NCBI GenBank assembly: GCA_947588705.1
Contig: CANPYT010000010.1
Location: 1-60,659 of the forward strand
Length of the DNA stretch: 60,659 nt
Direction: 5' to 3'
From: an uncultured Acetatifactor sp.
Lineage (GTDB): Bacteria > Bacillota > Clostridia > Lachnospirales > Lachnospiraceae
The position numbers and the translations under genes were made by a program. Positions 50,998-59,660 of the stretch are shown in pieces; the first letter of the stretch is position 1; every line of letters begins with the position of its first letter. The notes beneath the pieces were generated by a model. It made no database searches. It saw nothing but the letters and a program-made list of their open reading frames with translations, and was not told where the DNA came from.

Positions 50998-51489
50998 TCA
51001 GCCCCGCCTCTCATACCGGGCGAACCGATACGGGATGTCAAAGTAAGTCATCTCGTCGCTGTCCGCCGTCATCTCCCATTCCGGGTCGCTGTCCAGGTCG
51101 GGAAAGTAGGCGTCCGCCTGATAAGCGTGGTCGATCCTTGTCACATGGGCCGTGTCGCAAAGGGGAAGCAGCTGCCGATAGACGCTCTCGCCGCCCACCA
51201 CATACACATCTTTCGAGTCATAGGGCTCCAAAAGCCGCGTCAGTTCCTCCAGCGAATGGGCCACCAGGGCGTCTTTCACCGAAAAAGCCGGATTCCGCGA
51301 CAGGACAATGTTGACCCGGTTCCTCAGGGGAAGCCCCTGGGGAAAGGTGGCGAGCGTCCTCCTTCCCAGGACTATCACCTTGCCCGTGGTCTCCTCCCGG
51401 AAAAGCTTCTGATCCCTGGGAATGCTGATCAGGAGCCTGTTTCTGTTGCCGATCGCCCAGTTGGCGTCCGCCGCTACCATCAAATTCAT
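50998..51489 (-). CDS. folA: Dihydrofolate reductase
   Basis: A 163-residue DHFR that reduces dihydrofolate with NADPH. It starts MNLMVAADANWAIGNRNRLL. The substrate Asp is in IPRDQKLFREETTG, the NADPH-binding motif is VIVLGRRTLATFP and the second NADPH loop is VYVVGGESVYRQLL. It lies 36 bases after the beta-CASP nuclease gene and is probably co-transcribed with it. Confidence 0.95.
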   Translation of the reverse strand: MNLMVAADANWAIGNRNRLLISIPRDQKLFREETTGKVIVLGRRTLATFPQGLPLRNRVNIVLSRNPAFSVKDALVAHSLEELTRLLEPYDSKDVYVVGGESVYRQLLPLCDTAHVTRIDHAYQADAYFPDLDSDPEWEMTADSDEMTYFDIPYRFARYERRG

Positions 51490-51525
51490 CCTAACACCCC
51501 TTGCGCAATTCCGCGCACATTCCTC

Positions 51526-53124
51526 CTACTGCCATTTGTCACACAGCGAGTTGATCTGGTCCGCGAATTTCGCCATATCCTTGTTCGCCATCCTGTCGTT
51601 CTTCTTTACCAGTTCCAGCAGCCTCTGGGCCGCAGCCAGGAGCCGCGCGTAGACGCCGGTCACGATCGGAGACCTGGTTCTCTTCACAGGCACCGGAGAC
51701 GCTTCATACAGGAACTTGCCCGACAGGAGGTCAAACTCCGTGCCGCTGTAGGGGGCGTATGCCCTCTGGCCGTATTCCACCTTCAGGCATTCCGCAAAAC
51801 TGGTGCAGACGCTGTCTTCCCCGTGCACCACGAATACCTTTTTGGGCTTCTCCCGGAAAGCCGTGACCCACTGGATCAGGCCGTTCTTGTCCGCGTGTCC
51901 GCTCATGCCGGCGAGCTGCCTGATCTGGGCCCTGATCTGTATTGGCTCCCCGAACAGCCTTACCTCCTGGGCACCTTCCACGATGCTCCGGCCCAGGGTC
52001 CCCACGGCCTGATACCCGACAAACAGGACCGTGCACTCCGGACGCCAGAGATTGTGCTTCAGGTGATGGCGGATACGGCCCGCCTCGCACATTCCCGAGG
52101 CCGAAATGATCACCTTCGGCGTGTCGATAAAATTGATCTCTTTCGACTCCTCGCTGGTTATAGCCAATTTCAGCCCGGAAAAAGAAATGGGGTTGATCTT
52201 GTTTTTCACCAGCTCCAACGCTTCCTCGTCAAAACATTCCCATCTATTTTCCTGAAAGATCCCCGTCGCCTCCACCGCCAGCGGGCTGTCCACGTACACC
52301 GGGAAATTCTCATGCCCTTCCACCAGCCGGCCCACCTTGATCTTCCGCAGGAAATACAGTATCTCCTGGGTGCGCCCTACGGCAAAGGAGGGGATCACCA
52401 CATTTCCTCCCCTGTCAAAGGTCTCCTTCAGTATCTTTGCCAGCTCCGTCACATAATCCGGCCGCTCCGTCCCGTGCAGCCTGTCTCCGTAGGTGGACTC
52501 CATGACCACATAATCCGCCTCCTCGGTGGGGATGGGATCCCTGAGGAGCGGCTGGTCCTTGTTCCCGATATCCCCGGAGAACACTATCTTTTTTGTCCGG
52601 CCGTCCTCCGTCAGCCACACTTCAATGCTGGCGGAGCCCAGAAGGTGGCCGATGTCCGTAAACCGGATCCGGATCCCCTCGCAGACCTCTATCTCCCTGT
52701 TGTAACGGCAGGGAACGATCCGCTTGATCAGCCCCTCCGCGTCCTCCATCTTATATAAGGGCTCCTGCGTCTCCTCCGCACCGCTGCGCTTCGCCTTTCT
52801 CCCCTTCCACTCCGCCTCCATCATCTGAATATGGGCGCAGTCGCGGAGCATGATGCTGCACAGGTCCGCCGTCGCGTCCGTGGCGTACACCTGCCCCCGG
52901 AAGCCTCTGGCATACAAAAGCGGCAGCAGCCCGGAATGATCTATGTGCGCATGCGTCAGGAACACATAATCAATCTTCGCCTCGCTCACAGGCAGGGGCA
53001 CATTTTCAAAGACATTAACCCCCTGCTCCATCCCGTAATCCACAAGGATATGTTTCCCGGCCGCCTCCAGGTAATGGCAGCTCCCCGTAACCTCGTGATC
53101 CGCTCCCACAAAAATCAATTTCAT
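51526..53124 (-). CDS. Beta-CASP metallo-beta-lactamase RNase-like protein
   Basis: A 532-residue protein of the MBL-fold RNA-specificity exonuclease group. The metal motif is LTHAHIDHSGLLP, and further ligands are in DIGHLLGSA and FSGDIGN. The beta-CASP domain spans about 200-400 (MESTYGDRLHG; VIPSFAVGRTQEILYFL; VIISASGMCEAGRIRHHL). The RMM-like part has AGMSGHADKNGLIQW and VFVVHGED. It probably degrades or trims RNA in the cytoplasm. I start at 53124 (MKLIFVGADHEVTGS), the family N-terminus, rather than 13 codons earlier. Confidence 0.9.
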   Translation of the reverse strand: MKLIFVGADHEVTGSCHYLEAAGKHILVDYGMEQGVNVFENVPLPVSEAKIDYVFLTHAHIDHSGLLPLLYARGFRGQVYATDATADLCSIMLRDCAHIQMMEAEWKGRKAKRSGAEETQEPLYKMEDAEGLIKRIVPCRYNREIEVCEGIRIRFTDIGHLLGSASIEVWLTEDGRTKKIVFSGDIGNKDQPLLRDPIPTEEADYVVMESTYGDRLHGTERPDYVTELAKILKETFDRGGNVVIPSFAVGRTQEILYFLRKIKVGRLVEGHENFPVYVDSPLAVEATGIFQENRWECFDEEALELVKNKINPISFSGLKLAITSEESKEINFIDTPKVIISASGMCEAGRIRHHLKHNLWRPECTVLFVGYQAVGTLGRSIVEGAQEVRLFGEPIQIRAQIRQLAGMSGHADKNGLIQWVTAFREKPKKVFVVHGEDSVCTSFAECLKVEYGQRAYAPYSGTEFDLLSGKFLYEASPVPVKRTRSPIVTGVYARLLAAAQRLLELVKKNDRMANKDMAKFADQINSLCDKWQ

Positions 53125-53202
53125 ACCTACCCCACCTTTCCGTCTTTTTCCCGTTTCCCCCACGGCGGCCGCAGCCGCGCCTCCCGGCCCTTCCGCCGCG
53201 TC

Positions 53203-54801
53203 CTATCCCAGCCTGCCGCAGAAACGCGCACAGCCCTTCCTCACCTTTTTCTGCTGATACAGCGCGTCGTCCGCCGCAGCCATGAAATCCCATACCCGGT
53301 TTTGGTTCCTCGGGATGGCGTGGATTATCCCGACCGTCACCGTGAGGATATCCGCTACCGCGGAATCCACATTGGGGATCTGCCTTTTTCGCACTTTCTC
53401 CAATATCCGCTCCGCAGCGGTCCTGATATATTTTTCCGTCCGCCCAAAGGCGATCACCACGAACTCATCCCCGCCGTACCGGGCCACAAAATCCCCGGAC
53501 ATACTCTTCTGGATGCTCTCCGCCACCGCCCGGATGCACTCGTCTCCCTTCTGATGCCCGTAACGGTCATTGAGCTGCTTAAAATAATCTATGTCCACAA
53601 AGAGGACGCTCAGTGGCTTCTCCTCCCGTATGGCCCTCTCAAAGACTTCCTCCAGGTAGCGGTTCAGGCATCCCTTGTTATAGAGGCCGGACAATTCATC
53701 GTGGTCCACCTGATACAGGAGACGTGTGTTCTCCTGCTCCAGCTCCTGCTGCTCTTCCTCTATGCGCCAAAGCCGCCTGCTCATCTCCATCATATGTATC
53801 ACAAGGCCGCTCTCGCTGTCCCCGTGCGCTTCGCTGATCCTGAAGAACTTTTCCGCGCAGTTTACGTACTCCTGGTCTGTCAGCTTCCTTCCGCAGTATT
53901 TCAGCCGATATGTCAGGAGCTGAAGCATCATGCCGTCGTTCTTTTCCTCTTCCGCCAGGGCTTCCGTGATATCCAGCACTTTCGTCAGGTAATCATACTG
54001 CTCCGACAATGCCAGCAGCTCCAGCAGGTTCAGCAGCCCGTCGAAATCTCCCGCAAGCTGCCGCTTGTTGGCCACCGATTCCACCGCCCTGTCCAGGGCG
54101 CAGACCGCTTCCTCCTTCCGGCCCAGCTTATGGCAGAGCAGCGCAAAGAACGTAAAGGCGTACAGGCTGGGAAACTGCTCCCGGTACCTGCCGTCCTGCA
54201 TGTCGGCCAGCCTCCGCGCCACCTTCTTCGCATCCTTCATCCGGTTGGACATGGCAAGGCAATAGCCGTAGCTGGAAAGTCCCATCATATAGTTTCCCAT
54301 GCCGCTGGCCGTGTCATCCCCCGACCGCTCATATTCCACCATGCTCTCCCGATAGCACTGGAACGCTTTCTCATAGGCCCCCACCCGGTAATACATGTCG
54401 GCCATATTGTTGATCACGATATTCCGCACAAGGCCATCCTCATAACGCGCCGCGTAGGCAAGCGCCTTGTTGTAATGCTCCGACGCCATCAGCAGGTTGT
54501 TCTGCCCGTGGGCGATGACCCCCAGCATATTGTAACAGCGGGAAATATTCCTCTCCTGGTCGGTCCCCACCATACAGCGGATGCTCTCCTTCAGATATTC
54601 CAGGCATTCATCCGTCTTTCCGTTTTTCATATCGTAATAAGCCATGTAATAATTACACAGCCCGTACAAGCCTTTGTCCGCCTCTTCCGTAATATGCGCA
54701 AATGCGTTCTCTATGTCTTCCAGCCTCACATCACTGGCCGTCTGGATGGAGTTTTCCACGATATCCGTCCAACGGGCCAGCCCCCGTCCTGTATTTTCCA
54801 T
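53203..54801 (-). CDS. Diguanylate cyclase with N-terminal TPR sensor
   Basis: A 532-residue cytoplasmic protein. About 330 N-terminal residues form TPR units (CYNMLGVIAHGQNNLLMASEHYNKAL; NNMADMYYRVGAYEKAFQCYRES). A coiled coil (EEEQQELEQENTRLLYQV) leads to a GGDEF domain with LSVLFVDIDYFKQLND and the active-site RYGGDEF. It would make cyclic di-GMP. The product-inhibition I-site RxxD is replaced by MSGD, so feedback may be lost. No membrane helices are present, so the signal is probably a partner protein. The ATG at 54801 has AGGTGAGG upstream. It lies 78 bases before the beta-CASP gene. Confidence 0.9.
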   Translation of the reverse strand: MENTGRGLARWTDIVENSIQTASDVRLEDIENAFAHITEEADKGLYGLCNYYMAYYDMKNGKTDECLEYLKESIRCMVGTDQERNISRCYNMLGVIAHGQNNLLMASEHYNKALAYAARYEDGLVRNIVINNMADMYYRVGAYEKAFQCYRESMVEYERSGDDTASGMGNYMMGLSSYGYCLAMSNRMKDAKKVARRLADMQDGRYREQFPSLYAFTFFALLCHKLGRKEEAVCALDRAVESVANKRQLAGDFDGLLNLLELLALSEQYDYLTKVLDITEALAEEEKNDGMMLQLLTYRLKYCGRKLTDQEYVNCAEKFFRISEAHGDSESGLVIHMMEMSRRLWRIEEEQQELEQENTRLLYQVDHDELSGLYNKGCLNRYLEEVFERAIREEKPLSVLFVDIDYFKQLNDRYGHQKGDECIRAVAESIQKSMSGDFVARYGGDEFVVIAFGRTEKYIRTAAERILEKVRKRQIPNVDSAVADILTVTVGIIHAIPRNQNRVWDFMAAADDALYQQKKVRKGCARFCGRLG

Positions 54802-54845
54802 ATGCCTCACCTGCCTTTACCCGGCCTATAGCATTCCCTCTTATT

Positions 54846-54874
54846 ATTGTAGTATGTTCTCCCTGTTCCCGCAA
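54846..54874 (-). promoter_or_regulatory. Promoter of the GGDEF/beta-CASP/folA group
   Basis: Minus-strand TTGCGG (54874-54869), a 17-base spacer, and TACAAT (54851-54846), about 45 bases before the start. Confidence 0.55.
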
Positions 54875-54919
54875 GAAAAATTTCCCGATTGAAACTTATC
54901 AAATATTCTGAAAAAAATA

Positions 54920-54948
54920 TTGACAGAAGTAACTTTGTCATGTAGAAT
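54920..54948 (+). promoter_or_regulatory. Promoter of tRNA-Gly
   Basis: TTGACA (54920-54925), a 17-base spacer, and TAGAAT (54943-54948), 31 bases before the tRNA. Confidence 0.8.
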
Positions 54949-54979
54949 GAACTTGTTCGCATCAAGGCGAAACACATAC

Positions 54980-55052
54980 GCGATAGTGGCTCAGTTGGTA
55001 GAGCGCCACCTTGCCAAGGTGGAAATCGCGGGTTCGAGTCCCGTCTATCGCT
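54980..55052 (+). tRNA. tRNA-Gly (anticodon GCC)
   Basis: A complete cloverleaf of 73 bases. The acceptor stem is GCGATAG/CTATCGC, the D-loop contains GGCTCAGTTGGTAGAGC, the anticodon loop is CTTGCCAAG (GCC), and the T-arm is CGGGTTCGAGTCCCG. CCA is not encoded. Confidence 0.97.
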
Positions 55053-55063
55053 TTTTTTATTGC

Positions 55064-55099
55064 CGGGATCCCCCGTTTTATCGGGGGATCCCGTTTTTT
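55064..55099 (+). terminator. Terminator of tRNA-Gly
   Basis: CGGGATCCCCCG (55064-55075) and CGGGGGATCCCG (55082-55093) form a perfect 12-bp stem followed by six Ts. Confidence 0.9.
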
Positions 55100-55118
55100 G
55101 CCTCACTCAGCCCCGCCC

Positions 55119-55424
55119 TCAGAACTTGTTTTTCTTCTTTATCCTGTCGCTTATGCTCCGAAGGACCAGGCTGATACATATGCTCACAAAGGCGATGAGC
55201 AGCCCCCTTCCCAGGATAGGGCGGAGCCGGGTGCTGTATTCGTGCACCTCATAAATACCCATTTCATACAGCTTAAAGGACCAGGCGATCCAATAGACTG
55301 TGGCTGCCGCCGCGATCACCCAGAGGACCGCCCTGATAATAAACAGAACCCGCACTATCTTATTGTTCACTGATTTTTCCTCTCCATAACAGCTTTCCAT
55401 GATATTCCGGCCATATCCGGCCAT
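55119..55424 (-). CDS. Small membrane protein, unknown
   Basis: A 101-residue protein with two predicted helices, RVLFIIRAVLWVIAAAATVYWIAW and GRGLLIAFVSICISLVLRSI, and a basic C-terminus (RIKKKNKF), which suggests both ends are cytoplasmic. AGGA lies 6 bases before the ATG at 55424. It stands alone and convergent to tRNA-Gly. I recognise no family. Confidence 0.6.
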   Translation of the reverse strand: MAGYGRNIMESCYGEEKSVNNKIVRVLFIIRAVLWVIAAAATVYWIAWSFKLYEMGIYEVHEYSTRLRPILGRGLLIAFVSICISLVLRSISDRIKKKNKF

Positions 55425-55518
55425 AACTTTTCCTGTCGTTATTATTATGTGTCAAATCATGCCCTGTTTGCAATAGTTTTCCAATAGTTTTCTAAAAAGT
55501 TTCACAGAAAGGATTCTG

Positions 55519-55548
55519 TTGCATTGTCTAAAGGCATGGGTGTATGAT
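55519..55548 (+). promoter_or_regulatory. Probable promoter of the zinc-ribbon gene
   Basis: TTGCAT (55519-55524), an 18-base spacer, and TATGAT (55543-55548), 75 bases before the ATG. Confidence 0.45.
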
Positions 55549-55623
55549 AAGGATAAGGATCTGTGAAATGGCCGCGGATGCGGCAGAGCAAGAGGAAGAA
55601 CGTACATAAGGAGAGATGCGACT

Positions 55624-57612
55624 ATGTTTTGTTGGAAATGTGGTAAGGAGCTTTCGGAACATTCCCGCTTCTGCACCAACTGCGGCGCAAGAGTGGTCAA
55701 CGTGGAAGAACTGCTGCGGCAGGCGCCGCCTGAGGAAGAGCCTTCCGGGGGCCCTGGGGAAAAGCTTTCCGCGCCCCTTGCAAAAACAGAGCACGGCGGC
55801 GGACAGGTTCCCGTGGCTGCAGCGCCGATGGAGGATACCGCGCCCCTTGCAGAAGAGCCTTCCCGGCCCCTCTCGGAAACAGAAGTTCCTGAAACAGAAA
55901 AGGGCGCTGCGGACGAGTCCGCCAATGTCCCTGAGAGCCACGGCGGCTCCGCCCCAGTTCCCGTCTCCGCCCCCGTTCCGGACATGGTGATCCGCAAAAA
56001 GAAAATTTCCGTCAAAAACGGCAGCCTGCTGGTGGACGGTTCCTACTACCGGAGGAAAGGCCGCCGCTTCAAGCGGAAAAAAGGCCAGATTGGCATTCCC
56101 CTGTCCCTGGTGACAGGGTACACCGTCTGCCGGAAAAAGAAATGGGGCAAGGTGATGGTCTCTTTCCTTCTGGTGCTCATTTTCGCGGCCGGAACCGCCA
56201 TCAGCGGATATTTTGGCTGGCAGACCTGGCAGCAGATACGCACTCCCTACAATCAGGACCGGATCGCCGACCTGGAGGAGGCGCTGGAAGACCTGTCCGG
56301 CCCCAGCCAGGAAAAGCTGGAATCGCTGGAGGCTCAGCTGAATGTCTCCCTGGAATTGCAGGAAAAGCTGAATACAGAGCTGGAACAGTTTGAAAGCCAG
56401 CGGCGGCAGGAGATCCTCCGGACCGCCGTGGCGGATTCCTCTTTCGACATAAGCGCCCTGTTTACGTCGGATTTCTTTGCGGACGCCTATGAACAGTACC
56501 TGGAAGACCTGCTGGATGCCTTTCAGAGCGACCAGATGATCCACAGCTGGCTCTATCCCTATTATTCCTACTCGGTTTCTCTGGGCGAAAATCCTTACAT
56601 AGAGGATGAACTGCACTTTTACACCATGGACCAGGACGCCGGCATTTTTTCCCGGGAGCTTCAGGATCCTGAGACTTTCCTGAAAAACACATACAATTAC
56701 GACCTGGAGCGCCACATCTACTACACGGGCAGGATCTACATCACCGCCTCCGACTTTCTGAACAGAGTGCTTCTGGTCCCTAACTATGTGGCAAACGGAG
56801 CCGTCTTCGTGAAGGCTTTCGGCGGAAACCCCGACCCGTCAGCCATGGATGTCCCCGGCTGGGACAGCTCCGATTACAGCAGATTCTGGAGCAGCGCGGA
56901 AAGCTATTATGACTCCCCGGATCCGGTCTGGCTGAAGGAGGATATCTCCGCGGAGGATTTTGACATCGATTGGGACCAGCTGGCGAATGAGCAGGCATTT
57001 TACGATGCTTATCTGAAATTTATGGACACCATAGCCCCCGGCCTTGGCGTATTTGACAAGGTCACTTATTCCGCAGGCGATGATTCCTACGGCGGGATGT
57101 ATTATGAAATTACCGGGCGGGAGGCATCTGTCACGGAGATCGTGACCCAATACATAGAAAATCATCCGGAATACCTGGAAACGGTAGATTTTGACATGGA
57201 CGCCCTTCCCTCCTCTTTGGACGGGCAGCTGGCGGAGACACAAGATAAGCTGGATAAAAACGCGGCGCAGATAGAGAGCCTGACCCAACAGAAAAACCAG
57301 CTCACCGAATTTATAGACAGCGAAAATACCCTTCGCGCGGAGTATGAGCAGCTTACCGCGGACAAAGCGGCCCGCCTGGAACAGCTTCGCCGGAGCCTTC
57401 TGTTCTTCGGCGGAATCTTCCTCCTTCTGCTGCTCATGACCCTTTTCAATCTCATCATGTTCTTCCGCCTGGCAAAAAAGCCCGGAAAACTGATGATCCT
57501 GGAGCTGAATGACGGCACGGCGGCCGCCTTCAGCACAGGTTTCTGTTCCAAAAAAGATCTGGCGGCGCTGCAGGAGATCCTGCCTACTCTTCCACCCGAT
57601 CCGCATACTTGA
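55624..57612 (+). CDS. Zinc-ribbon, two-helix membrane protein with external coiled-coil domain
   Basis: A 662-residue protein of unknown function. An N-terminal zinc ribbon (Cys3, 6, 17 and 20) leads to a Pro/Glu-rich linker (about 30-120), a small basic domain (IRKKKISVKNGSLLVDGSYY) and a first membrane helix near 177-197 (VSFLLVLIFAAGTAISGYFGW). About 390 residues follow that would be outside the cell, including coiled coils at both edges and a Tyr/Asp-rich globular part. A second helix (LLFFGGIFLLLLLMTLFNLIMFF) and a short tail end the chain. It looks like a membrane sensor or a wall-spanning scaffold. AAGGAG lies 10 bases before the ATG. The last 29 bases overlap the convergent GH3 gene. 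Confidence 0.85.
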   Translation: MFCWKCGKELSEHSRFCTNCGARVVNVEELLRQAPPEEEPSGGPGEKLSAPLAKTEHGGGQVPVAAAPMEDTAPLAEEPSRPLSETEVPETEKGAADESANVPESHGGSAPVPVSAPVPDMVIRKKKISVKNGSLLVDGSYYRRKGRRFKRKKGQIGIPLSLVTGYTVCRKKKWGKVMVSFLLVLIFAAGTAISGYFGWQTWQQIRTPYNQDRIADLEEALEDLSGPSQEKLESLEAQLNVSLELQEKLNTELEQFESQRRQEILRTAVADSSFDISALFTSDFFADAYEQYLEDLLDAFQSDQMIHSWLYPYYSYSVSLGENPYIEDELHFYTMDQDAGIFSRELQDPETFLKNTYNYDLERHIYYTGRIYITASDFLNRVLLVPNYVANGAVFVKAFGGNPDPSAMDVPGWDSSDYSRFWSSAESYYDSPDPVWLKEDISAEDFDIDWDQLANEQAFYDAYLKFMDTIAPGLGVFDKVTYSAGDDSYGGMYYEITGREASVTEIVTQYIENHPEYLETVDFDMDALPSSLDGQLAETQDKLDKNAAQIESLTQQKNQLTEFIDSENTLRAEYEQLTADKAARLEQLRRSLLFFGGIFLLLLLMTLFNLIMFFRLAKKPGKLMILELNDGTAAAFSTGFCSKKDLAALQEILPTLPPDPHT

Positions 57613-58936
57613 TCCGGTAGATCCGACGGAGGGAATCATTGATTCTCTCCTCGGATATGACCCCGTTTTTCACCGCGTCCAGTACGCCGTTGTAGGCCGC
57701 CTCAAAATCTTCCGGCATCAGCAGCATATCGCAGCCGGCCTTCAGGGCCATGATCGCGGCATCCTCGGAGGCATAATAATCAGAGACCGCCGCCATATTC
57801 AGGGCGTCCGTGATGACGACCCCATTAAATCCCATCTCATTTCTCAAAATATCCGTGACCAGGGCCTCAGAGAACGAACAGGGCTCGCTGTTCCCCGTCA
57901 GCGCCGGCGCCGCCATGTGGCTCACCATGATCATTTCCGCCCCCGCGTCGATGCCCGCCTGGAATGTGACAAATTCCTCCGCCCTGAACTGCTCTGCCGT
58001 CCTGTCGCTGGAGGCGATGCCGGTGTGCGGATCCTGGGCGGTAGAACCGTTCCCCGGGAAATGTTTCAGGCATCCCGTCACCTTCTGCTCTTTCAGGCCC
58101 TGCAGCATAGCATTCACAAAACCGGATACCGCCTGGGGATCCGAGCCGTAGGAACGGCTTTCCATGACGCTTCCCTCCACGCTGGCAATATCCGCCACCG
58201 GAGCAAAATCAAGGTTAAACCCAAAGCCGCTCATGGCGCTGCCGATGGCCGTTCCCGCAATATAAGCGTTGTTGGGGTCTCCGGTCAGGCCCACATCCTT
58301 AGCGCTGTCCACCTTATCTGCCAGCCCCGCGGAAGCAAGCCGGGCCACGCTGCCCCCTTCCTCATCCACGGCAAGGAACAGCGGATATTTTGTGTAGAGC
58401 ATGGTATTGTCCAGCATCTCCTTCAGCTGGTCGGCGGACTGCATATTTTTCTCAAAATACACGATCCCTCCCACCGCATACTGGGAAAGGGCGTCCCGGG
58501 TCCCGTCTCCGGCCCGGACTGCCTTATTTACTCCCGTGATGGCCTCCGGCGTCACCACAAAAAGCCCTGCCACCTTATCCTCCAGCGGCATCACTTCGAT
58601 CACCGCGTTCACGATCTCGTCCAGCTTTTGTTCCCTGGTCTTTTCCACTACCGGCTCCGGTGTCAGCGTCGGCTCCGGCGTACTCAGTTCCTCCTCGCTG
58701 GAGAGGATATCGTCTATCACAGCTTCCGGATCCTCCTGATCCTGTTCTGCCTGTTCCTGGGATGCGGCAGTAAGCTGTCTCACTATGGCCACGATCCCCG
58801 CCGCTGCCGCCAGGATCAGGAGAATCAGCACAGCATACGCCAGGACCTGGTTCCGGATCCTTCTCTTTCTCCTGATCTCCCGCTTTTCTTCCTGATTCTG
58901 CTGCTGCTTTTCATCCATCTCTATCTTCTTCTCCAT
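57584..58936 (-). CDS. Membrane-anchored GH3 hydrolase (NagZ-like)
   Basis: A 450-residue glycoside hydrolase family 3 protein. A charged cytoplasmic N-terminus precedes one helix (VLAYAVLILLILAAAAGIVAIV), then a Glu/Pro linker, so the enzyme faces outside. The catalytic domain has LFLAVDEEGGSVARL, GFNLDFAPVADI, CLKHFPGNGSTAQDPHTG and the nucleophile segment GVVITDALNMAAV. NagZ enzymes usually read KHFPGHG; here the second His is Asn, while the later D-x-H pair is kept. The likely action is release of N-acetylglucosamine from cell-wall fragments. It overlaps the zinc-ribbon gene tail-to-tail by 29 bases. Confidence 0.88.
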   Translation of the reverse strand: MEKKIEMDEKQQQNQEEKREIRRKRRIRNQVLAYAVLILLILAAAAGIVAIVRQLTAASQEQAEQDQEDPEAVIDDILSSEEELSTPEPTLTPEPVVEKTREQKLDEIVNAVIEVMPLEDKVAGLFVVTPEAITGVNKAVRAGDGTRDALSQYAVGGIVYFEKNMQSADQLKEMLDNTMLYTKYPLFLAVDEEGGSVARLASAGLADKVDSAKDVGLTGDPNNAYIAGTAIGSAMSGFGFNLDFAPVADIASVEGSVMESRSYGSDPQAVSGFVNAMLQGLKEQKVTGCLKHFPGNGSTAQDPHTGIASSDRTAEQFRAEEFVTFQAGIDAGAEMIMVSHMAAPALTGNSEPCSFSEALVTDILRNEMGFNGVVITDALNMAAVSDYYASEDAAIMALKAGCDMLLMPEDFEAAYNGVLDAVKNGVISEERINDSLRRIYRIKYADRVEE

Positions 58937-59169
58937 TTCCGCTCTGTTCTCTGCGCTGACACAGGCCCCGCCATCGGAAATCTCGATTTATCCCCGGGGT
59001 TCCGGCCCAAATTCCTTCAAGGAGCCGAACCCGCGTCCTGTCGGTCTATGTCACGCCTTTTCCATAATACCCTATCTTTCATTCTTTTTCCACTGGAAAA
59101 TGCTGTATTCGCCATTTTTTACAAAAATGATACAAAAACGTCCCGCATCCCTTTACAGGGATTTCCGCG

Positions 59170-59463
59170 CAAAATGAGGGAGCGTATCGATCATCTTGAC
59201 CAATACGCTCCCTCAATGCATCTGATCCAATGGACTTTACCTCCTTTTCCTGCCTGTGCATCCCTATTCAGTTTTTTCTTCCAATTCATCTTATGTGCTT
59301 TTCCACTTTTTCCTTTGCGTAAAGGTACTGTAACGTATTTTCTGTATAAACGGCTCTTCCGTGATTCGTTACCTTTTCCTCTGTGTACTCAGCACATTCT
59401 TCCTTTGACCTTAGATCCTTTGTATCTCTTGGAAGTTGGAAGTTTTTCTTTCTCTCTGTTGAT
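59170..59463 (-). ncRNA. Candidate small RNA or long leader
   Basis: A perfect consensus promoter (59470-59498) drives leftward transcription into a gene-free stretch ending in a 12-bp hairpin (59176-59214) about 290 bases on. The predicted RNA contains AAAGG/CCTTT and GTAACG/CGTTAC stems and a nested ACGG/CCGT hairpin at about 59300-59365. No convincing ORF lies inside. It could be a free small RNA, or a leader of the GH3 gene that starts 240 bases downstream. It matches no RNA family that I recognise. Confidence 0.45.
59176..59214 (-). terminator. Hairpin ending the candidate small RNA
   Basis: GAGGGAGCGTAT (59176-59187) and ATACGCTCCCTC (59203-59214) pair perfectly. On the minus strand the hairpin is followed by ATTTTG. 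Confidence 0.55.
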
Positions 59464-59469
59464 GGTTTT

Positions 59470-59498
59470 ATTATACGTCACGCTTTTCTTTTTGTCAA
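59470..59498 (-). promoter_or_regulatory. Perfect consensus sigma-A promoter
   Basis: Minus-strand TTGACA (59498-59493), a 17-base spacer, and TATAAT (59475-59470). It is the strongest promoter match in the window, yet no coding start follows within 500 bases. Confidence 0.85.
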
Positions 59499-59660
59499 CA
59501 CATTTCTTTTAAAAATTTAAAATTTTTACATAATTTTCCATTTTTCTATATTTTGTCGGATTATTCCGCCGCTGCGGCTTCCGGCGGGCATATAAATAAG
59601 CGGGAGCAAGGCGGTTCTCCGCCCCTTTCCCGCTTCCGCTTCCGCCTCCGCCAAAGCACC

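Noticed and set aside
59079..59261. 60-codon minus-strand ORF inside the candidate small RNA
   Set aside because: It runs through the perfect terminal hairpin and lacks a ribosome site at its ATG.
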